NCBI GenBank assembly: GCA_011634665.1
Contig: WAEK01000022.1
Location: 310,001 to 374,000 of the forward strand
Reading direction: 5' to 3'
From: Mortierella sp. BCC40632
Lineage: Eukaryota; Mortierellomycota; Mortierellomycetes; Mortierellales; Mortierellaceae
Length of the DNA stretch: 64,000 nt
In this document: positions 13,466 to 25,127 of the stretch, one piece after another
Numbering within the stretch: position 1 is the stretch's first letter
How the letters are laid out: each line of letters begins with the position of its first letter
The notes under the pieces: model-generated
Seen by the model: the letters and a program-made list of their open reading frames with translations, nothing else
Told to the model about the DNA's origin: nothing
Database searches by the model: none
Translations under genes and position numbers: made by a program

Positions 13466-14455
13466 ATGGACTCACTCAAGGACGCCGCCACCCAGTTCAT
13501 CCTCACCCCCGAATACCATGATCTCCTCTCCATCGTCAAGGGCTTCCGCAATGGTCTCGTCTACGGAGCAAAGATCCGCTTCCCTCATGCCCTTGTCATG
13601 ACTCTTCTCTTCCGCCGCACAAAGTAAAATAATGGAACCCTCTCTCTTTCTCTCTCATGTCTTTTTAGAAATGCGCACTCTCTTCTCATCTCTCTCTCTC
13701 TTTCTCTGTCTGATCTCCGACGCGCAATGGCGAATGCGGTCTCATGGAAGTGAACTCTACACTTACCTCTGTATGTCCTAACCAACTTTTTTTCTTTCTC
13801 TTTCTCTACCTATCCATCTTTCGATGCTTAGCTTCAAGGACATGGCAACGTTTGTCCTCAAGGCAACAAGACAGCATGCCCGCAACCTCGCCTTCTTTGC
13901 AACCATCTACAAGACTCTGTTGATCCTCCAGCGCAGATTCCATGGCAAGCAGCGACCCCTGGATTCATTCATTGCCGGTCTTGTCGGTGGATATGTAGTC
14001 TTTGGCGAGAACAACAGTGTCAACCAACAGGTACGGCGTTTTTTTTTTTTTTTTTTAACACCGAGCCAAGAATTCTTGTTCAACTGCTCAAAGGAAAAAG
14101 AAAAAAAAAAAGAAAAGAAAAGAAAAAAGGAAAAAGAGGTAGCACCAAGGAGTAACACCGTTGTCACTTCTAACTGAACATTCACTTTTCTCCTCGCTGC
14201 TCTCATTAGATTGTGCTGTATCTGTTCTCTCGAATCATGATGGGTCTTGCCAAGCTCCCTGTGAAGAAGAATGTCATTGCAGAGCCAGCACAGACCTTCC
14301 CTGTCTTTGCCTCCGTTGTCTGGGCTACCGTCATGTTCCTCTTCTACAACGAGCGCGATGTTCTCCAGCCCTCGCTCCAGGCCTCCATGCAATACATCTA
14401 CCTCGACTCGAACCGCTGGAGCACTCTTCGCAACTTTTTGTGGCATAACAAGTAG
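13466..14455 (+). CDS. PXMP4: Peroxisomal membrane protein 4 (PMP24/PXMP4), 3 exons
   Basis: Exons 13466-13623, 13832-14030 and 14210-14455 join in phase to give 200 aa, close to the 212 aa of human PXMP4. The hallmark segment VKGFRNGLVYGAKIRFPHAL is at residues 28-47. VMTLLFRR follows, then NLAFFATIYKTLL, GLVGGYVVFGENNSVNQQI, VLYLFSRIM, and near the end LQPSLQASMQYIYLDSN. All of these correspond to the vertebrate protein in the same order. The family belongs to the Tim17/PMP24 group of small multi-span membrane proteins and sits in the peroxisomal membrane; its transport role is not firmly known. The start ATG follows TCATC and gives a short acidic N terminus. Both introns are pyrimidine-rich, and intron 2 has a T16 run just after the donor. 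Confidence 0.93.
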
Positions 14456-14710
14456 ACTCCTTTTGGGTCTCCTCAGTGAGAAGAGCTTTTTTTTTTTTTT
14501 TTTTGTCACTTTCACGGATCCAGGATAGAACCTTTGTAAGGAATCTGTTGTCTCTTTCTGTCTTTCTCTTAAAAAAAAAAAAAAGACTGGAGGCATTTTC
14601 CCTACAAATCGACTCGGACGTTTTTTTTTTTTTATATTTTTGATCGGACAACTTACAAAAGACTTCACCATATTTTTTTCCACCAACGACTTCTTCTTCT
14701 ATCCGCCTGC

Positions 14711-14744
<34 letters not shown>

Positions 14745-16584
14745 CACACAAACACAAACACAAACACACACACTTTCTGCGCTTCAATAGAATCCGGAAT
14801 AAATGCATCATAGACATCAAACCAATTGTCACTTCAGGAACCGGGTCCGGAATGCTGCCGCTCTTTTTTTTTTTTTTTTTTTTTTCCCGTGGATAAACCC
14901 TGTTCATTTTAGCGCAAATGGACAGAACTCTCGGGCACCACCACCAAGAATTGGTCAAACCCAAATCATTCAATTGACAATCGGCCATTCTGGTTTTGTG
15001 ATGTGAGGAAGAGAGGGGGAGGAGGAGAGGGAATATGAGGAGGGAAAGAGAACACTATAAAGGGAAGCAGGAGGAAGAACGCGAGTTCAAACATGGGACA
15101 TACAGGAGAGGAGGACACGACGATATGCTTCTGTAATACGATGATCCATTTGAAACCCAAAGGAGATGAGGATTCAAGGAAACCAGAATCTGGCCAATGC
15201 GCAGTGGAAGGGGAAGGGGGGGGAGGTCTCATTAAATGTTGACTCTTCAATAGTTGTAGTAAAAGAGAAATAAGAACGTGTCACCGACAATGAACCAAGC
15301 ATGATGTCAAGGTGAGTAACAACTCCAAGAGAATCAGCAGTATTAGCAAATGAGTGGACTCTGCAACCCTTCTGCTTTTTTTTTTAAAAAAAAAGTACAC
15401 TATTCCTTCATGAGTATCAAAGGAACAAAGGATCTCTGAACCCCAATCCGTATCATAACTGTCACATTGCCTCTTGCAAGGTGAAGCTTTACAGTGAGGG
15501 TGCAATAACCAAGCGAGATGAGCGCAGCCCGTGGACAGAGAAGAGGCATTCCTTTGCTTTGAGCTGCAAGTAAAGTAAAGTAAGACACAAAAGTGAGCTC
15601 TCAAGAAACGATTATCCCGAAGAAACGAAATTAAATATCCATCCTCCATATGTCATATGCTTACCTTTCTTCTATACATCTTGTAGTCTTGGAAAGACTA
15701 CTCCCAATTTTGCTTTTTGCATTGCTTCATATTTTTCTTCTTTCTTCTTTTTCTCAAAACCCACCTTTTATGAAGGACATGAACTCAAACACCTCCTTGA
15801 AGGCCAATCTGACAATACTCTCAGGGAGTTAAAACCTCGATCATCACTTCCTCTTAGCTGGGCCCAGCCAACATTAATGGCAACATGATTAGGATTATTG
15901 GAAACAACAATATCGTCGTCTAAGGCTCACTATCTCTGGGTAGGAAGTGATATGTTGGACACCCAGGTCATTGAACTAGACCGTGGTTTGACAAATCATG
16001 TTTCAGGTCAATGATCAAGTTGGATCCTTTTGTAGACTGCAAAAGTGGACAGGACCATTTGACGTAAAGTCCATAATTCTGTCAATGATCGACGGGCTTG
16101 GGGTCCTTTGTGTACCCTCGACAATTACCGGACCAGCACCTCGGGATCATGCAACTGGTCGATTATGTGTTGGCCAAGGAAACGACCTTGTTACCGTCGA
16201 CTGACATGGTAGTTGAAATGGAGTGCAGGAAAGGATAGAAAATACATAATAATAATAATTAAAAAAAAAAAATGGAAAAGATGCAGGTTCGCTTTGTGCG
16301 GATAAATGTTCTCGGGGAGTTTTTTTTTATACATTGTGAGAAACAAAAGTCCTGACTAATGGATAACATCAGGCACTAAGTGTGCACCATTCCTGGTCTT
16401 GACCAAGAGCAATGAGTGCTTCTTTCTTATTGCATGCCATGGATGTGGGTGTAAAGTGATGAGAGCGATACATGGGGAAGGAGATCTTTGTGCGCATTGA
16501 GGAGAAACAGTGAGAGGAAGAAGAAGAAAAGGATAAGAGAGATATATTGAGAAGGATCTTCAGAATCAATGTCCAGGGTTCACC
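14456..16584. other. Intergenic, 2.1 kb, no intact gene
   Basis: The left part has T/A runs, a CT array (14715-14741) and CACACA-rich sequence. From about 15400 to 16240 the sequence becomes ordinary in complexity and may contain old coding remnants. For example, 16089-16238 (plus) reads 49 codons without a stop, including QLPDQHLGIMQLVDYVLAKE. No family was recognised and no start or splice context supports a gene. Confidence 0.4.
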
Positions 16585-16902
16585 CTATTCCCGGACTTTT
16601 AGGCCAGCCTTGCGATACACATCATCCACGACTTTCATATTGGTCACACTGTCCTCTCCAGTCACCCATCCAGGAATCGACTCGACATTACTACCACCAC
16701 TCCTGACTGCCTTGACAAACGCTTCTAACTGGTAGTAATAAGTACTCTGACCTGAGCCATATCGTTTGATTGTTTCCGACTTGCCAGTGATCTTGTCCTT
16801 TACCGTAATATAATGATACCCCTATAGAAACAGTTGGTAAAACAAGAGATAGAAGGAGAGAGAGAGAGAGAGAGAGAGAAATGTCACTCGTATTGTTAGT
16901 CT

Positions 16903-16941
<39 letters not shown>

Positions 16942-18172
16942 GGTCGAGATACCAACATGGTAAAGAGTGGATCGTGTGATTCCAAGTTCATCTTACACTG
17001 GGCAGAACAAACACGCCAAAGCTAAAGATCTTGGCATCCGTCTCTGCGATAAACATTGGGAAAAGATGTTTCCATGTCTGAAGTGAGAACCATGAATCAG
17101 TCAAACTGGCCAACAAAGTGGCCTGTAATGGCTTGCTCTCCTGTGGTTGAGAAGGCGAGGTCTTCATGTTCAAGGTGACTTCCATCCGTCCATCCACTTG
17201 TTCAGCAATGATCTTGGGGGTTGCAGATTCGATACTGTCTACTTCTAATCCTGAAAAATATCGGACTGAATTGACAGTGTAACAACCACAGTCCATGAAA
17301 ACACCTCCGGCCAAAGAATATTGGAATCGAATGTCATCTTTTGGAAAGATGGAACCGAGCGTCATCCGTGAATACAACCGGACCAATGGATGCCCCTCTG
17401 CCACGTGCTGCTGAACCAATTCTCGAAAATAGATGGACGCTGGATGGAAGCGATAATGAAAGGCTTCCAAGAGAACCAATTTTTTTTCCTTGGCCAGCTT
17501 AAACATTTCTTCGGTCTGGATCGCGTTCGAGGCCGAAGGTTTCTCTAACAGAACGTGTTTTCCTGCCTCGAGTGCTTTTTTGGTCCATTCGAGATGGAGA
17601 CCGTTGGGGAGAGGGTTGTAGATACAATCGATTGTGGGGTCATTCACGAGTGCTTCATAACTTGGGTGTGTGTTTGGGATCCCATGTCGAGCAGCATAGG
17701 CCTATGTTTCCGAGAAAATGAAAATAATAGGAAAACATATCAGAAATAAGCACTTCCAAAGTCTCTTTCCAAATGGAATCTGCAAAGGTCAAAACTCCCC
17801 TACCTTGGCCTTTTGTTCATCGCGCGCAGCAACGGAGACGATTACAACATCTCTCATGCTCTTTGCTGGGTTGATGATTGCACTGGGTGCGATATTGGCA
17901 GCACCAAGGATTCCTATTCGAAATGCGTTCTTGATAGAAGATAAAGTAGTGTGAGTGAGAGAGTGAGAGAGAGAGAGAGGGAGAAAGAAAGGGCTATGAA
18001 CACCAGAAACGATGACAGGTGTGAACCGTGGGAGCAAATGGTGGCGTGGACAGATTCAGTATTTAAAACAGAGAAGGTATCTTACAGGTTCCTTGGAGAC
18101 AGAGACCTTTGGGTTCGCCAAGCGATAGCGAGCCAAAAGGCCAGGGCCTTCAGATGTGGCGCTTGAAGTCAT
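16585..18172 (-). CDS. Gfo/Idh/MocA-family NAD(P)-dependent oxidoreductase (dihydrodiol dehydrogenase-like), 4 exons
   Basis: Exons 18172-18086, 17929-17804, 17701-16997 and 16821-16585 are all phase 0 and give about 384 aa. The Rossmann nucleotide-binding motif GILGAANIAPSAI lies near residue 34. The family EKP motif (LLEKPSA) and the active-site region EAFHYRFHP and GGVFMDCGCYTVNSVRYFSG follow. Splicing of the last intron creates FVLPSGYHYITVKDK, as expected for the C-terminal beta-sheet domain of trans-dihydrodiol / D-xylose (NADP) dehydrogenases. Family members oxidise sugars or dihydrodiols with NAD(P), and the substrate cannot be set from sequence. The exon 2 acceptor is CAAG, a less common AAG. 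Intron 3 holds a GA array and a T run of about 36 on the plus strand. Confidence 0.88.
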
Positions 18173-18272
18173 GGAGAGGAGAGGGAGGGGGAGGATGGAT
18201 GGAGAAAGCAATTTTCAGGCTTGTGGGACGAAGAAGAAAGAGGAGGGAAATCGGCAAGGTATTTTATACTCA

Positions 18273-18312
<40 letters not shown>

Positions 18313-18687
18313 TCGATTTGATCCTCTTGCTGTCTTGTGCTTTGAACCAATGGGTCCGATCAAATCGTGCCACAACGCTCAGTAAAAATGACGCGTCCTC
18401 TTTCCTTTGTTGTCCAGAGAGCACCTTTTTGAGGAGAAAGCACCAACGGCGTTGAATCCGCGGGTAGGAGCACCCAATCTACTACTCATCCTCTACTCGT
18501 CCTGTCCCTTCTTGATCAAAGGGTAATTACTGTCACAAGATATTCAACTTTTGAACGCGATCGAGATTTTTTTTTTTTTTTTTTTTTTTAATTAATTAGG
18601 GCCAGTGGAGAGAGAAGGAGGTTGGTAGTGTTGCCAATAGTAGAGAGGGAAAAAAAAGAAGATAGAGGGAGTAATAACGAGTGAAAA
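18173..18687. other. Spacer between oxidoreductase start and HIS3 stop
   Basis: About 515 bp containing a (GA)15 array (18280-18309) and a T23 run near 18567. It should hold the oxidoreductase promoter and the HIS3 3' UTR. No gene was seen. Confidence 0.5.
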
Positions 18688-19690
18688 CTACAGGACACCC
18701 TTGGTGCTTGGCACATCATTCGTTCCTGTCCTCTCAATGGCAGCCTTGAGCGCAACAGCAAGCGCCTTGAATGCACTCTCCGCACTATCAAAAACGCACA
18801 GCGCAAAAAAAAAAAAAAAAAAAAAGTCATGTGTTAGCTAGTTTTGATCTTTTGGGTCCATGAGAGGATCAAAAAGTGAAGAGTCGTCTATGACATATCC
18901 TATGCAGATCGTAGCAGAATGTCTTTTTGTTTTCTTTTCAGATTTTACCGATGGTGATCGTTGAAGCCCTTCAAGACATCGACATGGAGAGTGATACCGG
19001 CTGCCTGAGCAAACGACTCCAAGACGTGAGGGATCATCTCACAGGAGAGGTTTCCGATCATCTCTCGCTTCAAGCCAAGGTTGATATCCGCAAAGGGTCG
19101 GCCAGAGATGTCTACCACTGCGCGGGACAGAGCCTAAAAAAAAACAAAGCCAAGCAAAGATCAACAAGAGGCACCAGAAAAGTTGGTTAGAGTGGATAGC
19201 CTGGGAAGAACTAGAAAATAATATAGAAAGGCACTAGGGGCTCTTTTACCTCGTCCAGGGGGCAGTAGGCCGAGCCAAAGCGCTTGATACCACGAGGTTC
19301 TCCCAGGGCCTGCTTGAACGCCATACCAAGAGCGATCGCAGTATCCTCGGCCGTGTGATGGTCGTCAATATGGAGATCGCCCTGGCACTTGAGAGTCAGG
19401 GACCAGCCAGAGTGCTTGGCGAGCGCATGGTACATCTAGTCCGTTCAGTCAGTTAGAGAGAAAAAGTGTTTTGTATTGTGTGAGTTTTCTTGGGTGTGTG
19501 GTGAAAGGGATGGCGAGTGTCCAGGTTCAGCAAGATGGAGGTCTTTTGAGTTTACATGGTCGAGGAATCCGATTCCCGAGGAAATGTTGATGTCCTGAGC
19601 ACCAGCGCAGTCCATGGCAAGAGCGATGTGAATGTCGGTCTCGTTGGTCTTGCGAGAGACGGATGCAGCTCTGGCGGCAGGAGTTGTCAT
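18688..19690 (-). CDS. HIS3: Imidazoleglycerol-phosphate dehydratase (4 exons)
   Basis: Exons 19690-19556, 19435-19250, 19133-18949 and 18784-18688 join in phase to give 200 aa, the normal length of a monofunctional IGPD. The enzyme dehydrates imidazole glycerol phosphate to imidazole acetol phosphate in histidine synthesis. The two manganese-binding repeats are present: [18 protein letters not shown], and [15 protein letters not shown] formed across the last intron. [18 protein letters not shown] and [30 protein letters not shown] are family-typical (the latter spans a splice and is split here: it begins EPRGIKRFG and ends AVVDISGRP). The N terminus has RKTNETDI. The divergent upstream region carries a perfect TGAGTCA, consistent with general amino-acid control. 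Intron 4 has a T22 run about 20 bases before the acceptor, where a polypyrimidine tract belongs. Confidence 0.96.
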
Positions 19691-19733
19691 GGCGGTCGAT
19701 GTGGGTGAAGGGGAAGGGGAGAGAGGGAGAGGA

Positions 19734-19799
<66 letters not shown>

Positions 19800-20392
19800 A
19801 AAAGAAAAAGAAAACGGGGACAGTCTCTCCCCCCAACCCCACCCACGTTTTCCGGAGACTTTTTTTCTCTCTCTCCTCCTCGATACACAGGGCTTGAGTC
19901 ATCGCTCAGCTCAGTTGCGCACGGAACAGGCGTTGTGGTACTAAAGAAAGAGATAGTGGCGTCTCTTTCTCTGAGCTCTTCTAACGAATTCCAAATGTGT
20001 TGCCCGTAAAAAGGTCCACAGACACCAGACTCTGGGAATAGGATCAGTTGGACAAGACTCTAATACTAAAACAGTGTCTACATTTCTATCTTTCATACTT
20101 TTCTTTTTTTTTTTTTTTTTTTTTTTTTTTGGTCTCTACCCCTTGGCATCCCAGTCGGACTCGGGCACTCAGAGCAAAAAAAAAAAAAAAAAGGTGGAGA
20201 GAGAAAAACAGGGTCTGTCTCGATCTGTTTAAACACAGCACATGCGATAAATTATTCTTGGAAATGAAGAAAAAAAAAAAAAAACCGAGGGTAAGAAAGA
20301 GTCCGAGTGTGAGAGAGAGTCCGAGTGATCTCTCTCAATCTCTCCTTCTCTTCTCCATCCGGACCTGATCCCCCTTTCCTTCGCCACCAACC
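19691..20392. promoter_or_regulatory. Divergent region between HIS3 and CDK5RAP1-like gene
   Basis: About 700 bp with a (GA)n array (19745-19797), a CCCCCAACCCCACCCAC block, the TGAGTCA site, and T26 and A18 runs. It serves as promoter for both flanking genes. No coding exon could be fixed, although an upstream first exon of the CDK5RAP1-like gene might lie here. Confidence 0.45.
19895..19901. promoter_or_regulatory. TGAGTCA, Gcn4/CPC1-type general amino-acid control element
   Basis: This is a perfect match to the palindromic bZIP site TGA(C/G)TCA bound by Gcn4/Cpc1/CpcA in fungi. It lies about 205 bp upstream of the HIS3 start codon, which is where such elements act. Function is inferred from site and position. 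Confidence 0.6.
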
Positions 20393-21085
20393 ATGAGATC
20401 ACACCTAGCCCGCATCACCACCCTCCCCGTTCCCTCCCCCTTCGATTCAGTCATGCTCGCGCTTCCCTAGCCACCACCGCCACCACGATCCCACCCCACC
20501 CCACCTCCGAATCCTCCACCGAGTCTAGTAAAACCGCTTCCTCCTCCTCAAAAGCGACTGAATCAGGTCCAACCACCACCACCACCACCACTTCTTCTTC
20601 TTCGTCTTCTTCCCCCACAAAGAAACCCAAGAAACATCTCGTCTTTGGAAACCGTGGACCTTCTCTCCAGGATTTCTTAAACAACTCGGCCTCTCTTCAC
20701 AACAATTCTACTAAACCCTCTGCAGGACTTTCAGTTGAATCCATCACTCCCGAGAATGTACCCTATCTTTCCGTCAAGGGTCGTAAACTTGGAGCAGGAG
20801 CCAAGTATTTTGTGGAGGTCTATGGATGTCAGATGAACGTCAACGATACAGAGATCTTGATGGCTATCATGAATGAGGCCGGTTATATCAAGGCGGACGA
20901 TCATGACCAGGCAGATATTGTTTTCTTGGTGACCTGTGCCATTCGAGAGAATGCGGAATCCAGGATTTGGAATCGTCTTTCGGAATTGAAACGAAAGAAA
21001 TTGGGTCCGACAAAGGACCGTGCTCCTCTTGTTGGTGTTCTTGGCGTAAGTCATGGTTCATCTCTCTTTTTTTTTTTTTTTTTTT

Positions 21086-21116
<31 letters not shown>

Positions 21117-22707
21117 TCATGGTTCAACTTGATCTAACGCTTTTTATTATTATTATTTCTTTTCATCTTGAACGTTGGATATTCTACAAATGACCAGTGC
21201 ATGGCAGAGCGACTCAAGGACAAGTTGTTGGATTCAGACAAAATGGTTGATTTGGTCTGTGGTCCAGATGCCTACCGATCCATCCCTCACCTACTCTCCA
21301 TCTCGGAATCGACTCGACAGGGTGTGGCCAACGTGATGCTCTCTGCGGACGAAACTTATGCCGACATTGTCCCTGTTCGTATTGCTCCCGAGAGCTTCTC
21401 GGCCCATCTTTCTATTATGCGTGGATGCAACAACATGTGCTCGTTCTGTGTTGTGCCTTTTACTCGAGGAAACGAACGTAGTCGAGCTGTGGAATCGATC
21501 CTAAAGGAAGTGAAGCAATTGAGTGATCAGGGAATCAAGGAGGTGACGCTTTTGGGTCAAAATGTCAACTCTTATCGAGACTTGAGTGAAGATGGTCTTC
21601 AGTTGGCCTCGGGTGTCGGAGCAGAGCTCAGCAATCCTGGATTCCGCACAATTTATAAGCGCAAGGATGGTGGCATGCGATTCACCGAGCTTCTGGATCA
21701 AGTTTCTTTGATCGATCCAGAGGTAAGTAGAAAGAGGAGAGGGCAATGGAAATATTTCCTTTTTCAGATACGCCTTTTTTTTTTTTTTTTTTTTTTTTTT
21801 CTCCTCCTTTCTCTTTTTCATGTTGATTCACACAAACTCTTTTTCTTTTTTGGACTAGATGCGGATTCGATTCACTTCGCCACATCCTAAGGATTTCCCA
21901 ACGGCGCTTTTGCATCTTATGGCCTCCAGACCCAATATCTGTAGTCAAATTCATATGCCCGCTCAATCAGGTTCCACCACCGTACTGTCGAGGATGAGAC
22001 GTGGATATTCTAAAGAATCTTATCTAGAGTTGGTCGAAACGATCCGTTCAATTGTGCCTGGAGTGGCTCTTTCATCGGATTTCATCACAGGATTCTGTGG
22101 AGAGACCGAGACTGACCATGAGGACACAATGGATCTCATGAGACGCGTCGAGTATGAGATGGCCTACATGTTTATGTACTCTCGTCGTGAGGGCACTCAT
22201 GCTGGTCGCCGTCTACAGGATGATGTTCCTGAAGATATCAAGCTTCGACGACTTCAGGACATTATCCAAATCTTCCACAAGGGAGCAGAGAACCGATTCA
22301 GGGCAAGGGTGAACAACCCAGCTGGTGAATGTGTTTTGGTTGAGGGACGATCTAGACGTGACCGTAACCGATGGGTTGGAAGAGCGGATGGAGGATTCAA
22401 GATTGTGTTTGATGATGATCAAATTTTGCCCTCGATTGAGGCTTCATTGAATCCTTCTGTTTCTGCCAACCCAACTGCAGGACGTGTGTCTATTCAACTT
22501 GGTGATTATGTCCAGGTGATGACTACCAGTGCCACGAGTACATCTTTCCAGGGCAAGGCTATTGCTCGGACAACATTGACAGAGTTTGCCAAGCATCAAT
22601 CCAAGGTACTGACCAGTAACCCTGCTATTGGTTATCAGTCAACTCTTTCGGGTTCGTCTCCTCTTGTGTCACGCCTTGGTCTTGGATCGCTGGAAGCTCA
22701 TGTCTAG
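20393..22707 (+). CDS. CDK5RAP1: CDK5RAP1-type MiaB-family tRNA methylthiotransferase (N terminus uncertain)
   Basis: The clear coding part is exon A (through 21045), 21198-21722 and 21859-22707, all phase 0. The UPF0004 cysteines are in [24 protein letters not shown] and, across the first splice, GVLGCMAERL. The radical-SAM motif is [17 protein letters not shown] (CxxxCxxC). LGQNVNSY, the second catalytic half ([18 protein letters not shown]), [10 protein letters not shown] and a C-terminal TRAM domain follow. Such enzymes methylthiolate i6A37 of tRNAs, in mitochondria for CDK5RAP1. The N terminus is a problem. The only good start (ATG 20393, with a presequence-like [11 protein letters not shown]) runs into a stop at 20468-20470, while the downstream reading frame is offset by one base and has no ATG of its own. 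An undercounted C run near 20421-20440 would reconcile them. Confidence 0.85.
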
Positions 22708-23226
22708 AGGAAGGTGGACCGTTTTAATCTTTTTAGCATTTTCACACACACACACACATATATATATTCACATACACCCATACACACCCCTCTGCAACTA
22801 TAGTCAGTTTTCTCATATACTCACCCACTTGAGAGAAAGAGGAAGAAGGGATTCAGCCTTCAGATAGCATTGATTCTCTCTCTCTCTCTTCATTTGTTCC
22901 ATTATCTTCTATACTACCTTTACACCAATTGTATAAAAAGGGGGGGGGGAACTTTCGCAGCCAAAAGGATTTTCGAATCTCTATAGTGCATCTTCAGAGT
23001 CTTGTCAAAGACGGAGGAGGTCTGATTTTTTTTTTTTTTTGTTTTGTTTTGTTTTGTTTTGTTTTGTTTTGTTTGTTTGCTTGTTTGTTATGTAAAAAAA
23101 AAAAAAAAGAGAGAGAGAAAGCCATGAGCGCTGACAATGGGTCTTTTCCACAGCAGGGTTGAATATTTTTTCGTTTTTTTCGTTTTTTTTCTTTTTCTTG
23201 TTTTTTTCTTGTTTTTTTTAATATTA
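22708..23226. other. Convergent 3' spacer
   Basis: About 520 bp between two converging stops. It includes a CA/TA repeat (22744-22768), (GTTTT)n near 23041-23075 and an A15 run. No gene was seen. Confidence 0.5.
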
Positions 23227-24621
23227 TTATTTCCTGGCAAAGGTCACCTTCATCTTGTTCTCTGGTGAAATCTGGTAATCTGCCAATGCAGTCTTGGCTG
23301 CAGCTGAATAATACTCATTATCATATTCCACAAAGGCAATGCCAGATCGTCCAGGTACCATACGAACTTCCTTGAAACCTGGATACTGTTGGAACAATGA
23401 AACGAGTTGTGCCTCTGCAACGTCTTGAGGTAGGTTCTGCAAGAACAAAATACTGTTCCGAGGAAGGTACTCGTCCGGAATCATAGGAACTGCCGCCACA
23501 CCCGCTGCTCCTGGTCCAGATCCTGCCGCTCCTGCCGCCGCTGCCGCTGCTGCTGCTGCTGGGTTCTGGTGGTAGAGAGCCTGTTGTGCGAGCTGCTGCT
23601 GTTGTTGCAATGCCAACTGCTGCTGTTCCAATAGCTTTTGCTGCTCCATGACCAACTGTCGCTGCTTTGCCAGACGTTTTGCTTGTCTCTTTGCTGGCTT
23701 GAAATCGTCGGCAAAGTTTTCTAGTAGTGTAAAACAGGGAGGAGGGGGACGACGATGCATTACTACGACATTTCTCCTTTCCAGATCTTGACAGACACGA
23801 CGAAACATCTCAATAGAAATTTGCACGGGTTAGAGACAAGAAAAAAAAAAAAGAAAAGAAGAACGGATAAACGAACCTTTGGTAAGCAATCTCTTTTGGT
23901 AATGCTCCTCATAATCCCCATCCTGTTTGGCATGGATATCCGACTTGTTCTTGGAAAATTGAATCATCTGTGGTTGAAAGAACAGGGCAAGTCATCATTA
24001 TCCAATGAGTATGAATGGTATAGACCAGTGAAGAGAAAAGAAAGTCTAGAGCGAGACTATTTTTTTTTTTCCTTTTACCATTGGTTTGCCATAGAGTGGG
24101 AATCCCTGAATTTCAGAAAGAGCCTTTGTAGAGGCTTCCACTTCTTCAAAGGCCACAAAGGCTTGACCACGCATCCGAATGTTGGAATGGGCAGTGATAT
24201 CCAAGATCCGTCCATACTGTCCAAAGATGGTTCGTAGCGACTTTTTGAGAACTATTTCGAAAGAAAGAAAAAGAGAGAAAGGGGGGAAAATAGCCGGGGT
24301 AGAGTCCCAGTGTTAGAGATGACCTGTCCTTTTTGGCGCGTCATTGAAACGGTCGTATGGAGATTGAATGAGAGGAAATACGCCAAGGAAGATAAAGGCG
24401 ATGGTGTCCAGATGGAAACTGGTCATTCTTTCCAATCATAAAAAAAAAAAGTATGCCGATTTACCCTCGAGCTTGGTCTTTTCATTCAGATTTTTGATGT
24501 ACAGAGTTGGGCTAGGTGAAGGAGCTTCATTCTGTACTGTCAAGGCATTCGAGTCCTGCGCTGTAGTTTGCTCTGGCGCGCCCGTTGGAGGAGCGTGGTC
24601 CATGATCATGGGTTCAGCCAT
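23227..24621 (-). CDS. U1A/U2B''-type snRNP protein with two RRMs (4 exons)
   Basis: Exons 24621-24465, 24251-24079, 23967-23877 and 23720-23227 join in phase to give about 304 aa. RRM1 carries TLYIKNLNEK (RNP2) near residue 38 and RGQAFVAFEE (RNP1). The typical U1A/U2B'' segments LKKSLRTIFGQYGRILDI and FPLYGKPMMIQFSKNKSD follow, the latter made across a splice. A Lys/Gln-rich helical linker with Gln and Ala runs separates it from RRM2, which has SILFLQNLP and GIAFVEYDNE and ends KVTFARK. This is the layout of U1A, U2B'' and Drosophila SNF, which bind stem-loops of U1 or U2 snRNA in the spliceosome. Sequence alone does not tell whether it serves U1, U2 or both. Confidence 0.93.
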
Positions 24622-25127
24622 TGTAAAAAAAAAAAAAAACCTAGGGGAGAAGAAGGGAGGGGGATGCTTCCTGGTGGCGTATTCCTTTTTTTCTTTATCG
24701 TCCTGTCAAGTCTACTGTTTCCAAGTAGAGAGGCGTCCTCGGGGGGAAAAGGATATATATATACAAAAAAAAAGAGAGAGAGAAAAAAGAAGGTCGGGAT
24801 GTTGGTGCGGGGAGGTCCGTTGTTGCTTTACTACGGGCAGGGAGGCGATGCGATAGCAATCAATGGACAAATGATGCGATCGGCCCTTTTGGAAAAGAAA
24901 AGTACCTCTTTTGGGCAAGGTGAACAGTGTAGGGGGAAAAGGAGGTGGATCGGTTGCAAAGCCACTCAGACAAACGGACTGTTGCTTTTTTATGTTGGAC
25001 AGACGGCCAGCACTCGACCAGACAGTGGCAACTCTCAATCCATGCTCTGTTTGCTTGCACCTCCCCCCCAAACAGCTCCTTCTTCCATTCATTCATTCAT
25101 TCATTCTCAGTGGTTTTCTTTTTCTAA
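24622..25127. promoter_or_regulatory. Divergent promoter between snRNP gene and DEAD-box helicase
   Basis: 506 bp separate the two start codons. It contains an A14 run next to the snRNP start and a tandem CATT (x5) just before the helicase ATG. No gene was seen. Confidence 0.45.

Noticed and set aside
15998..16204. Plus-strand frame with KWTGPFDVKS, recalling the chromodomain-proximal end of retroelement integrases
   Set aside because: The resemblance is only a few residues, and no other integrase or reverse transcriptase motif is nearby.
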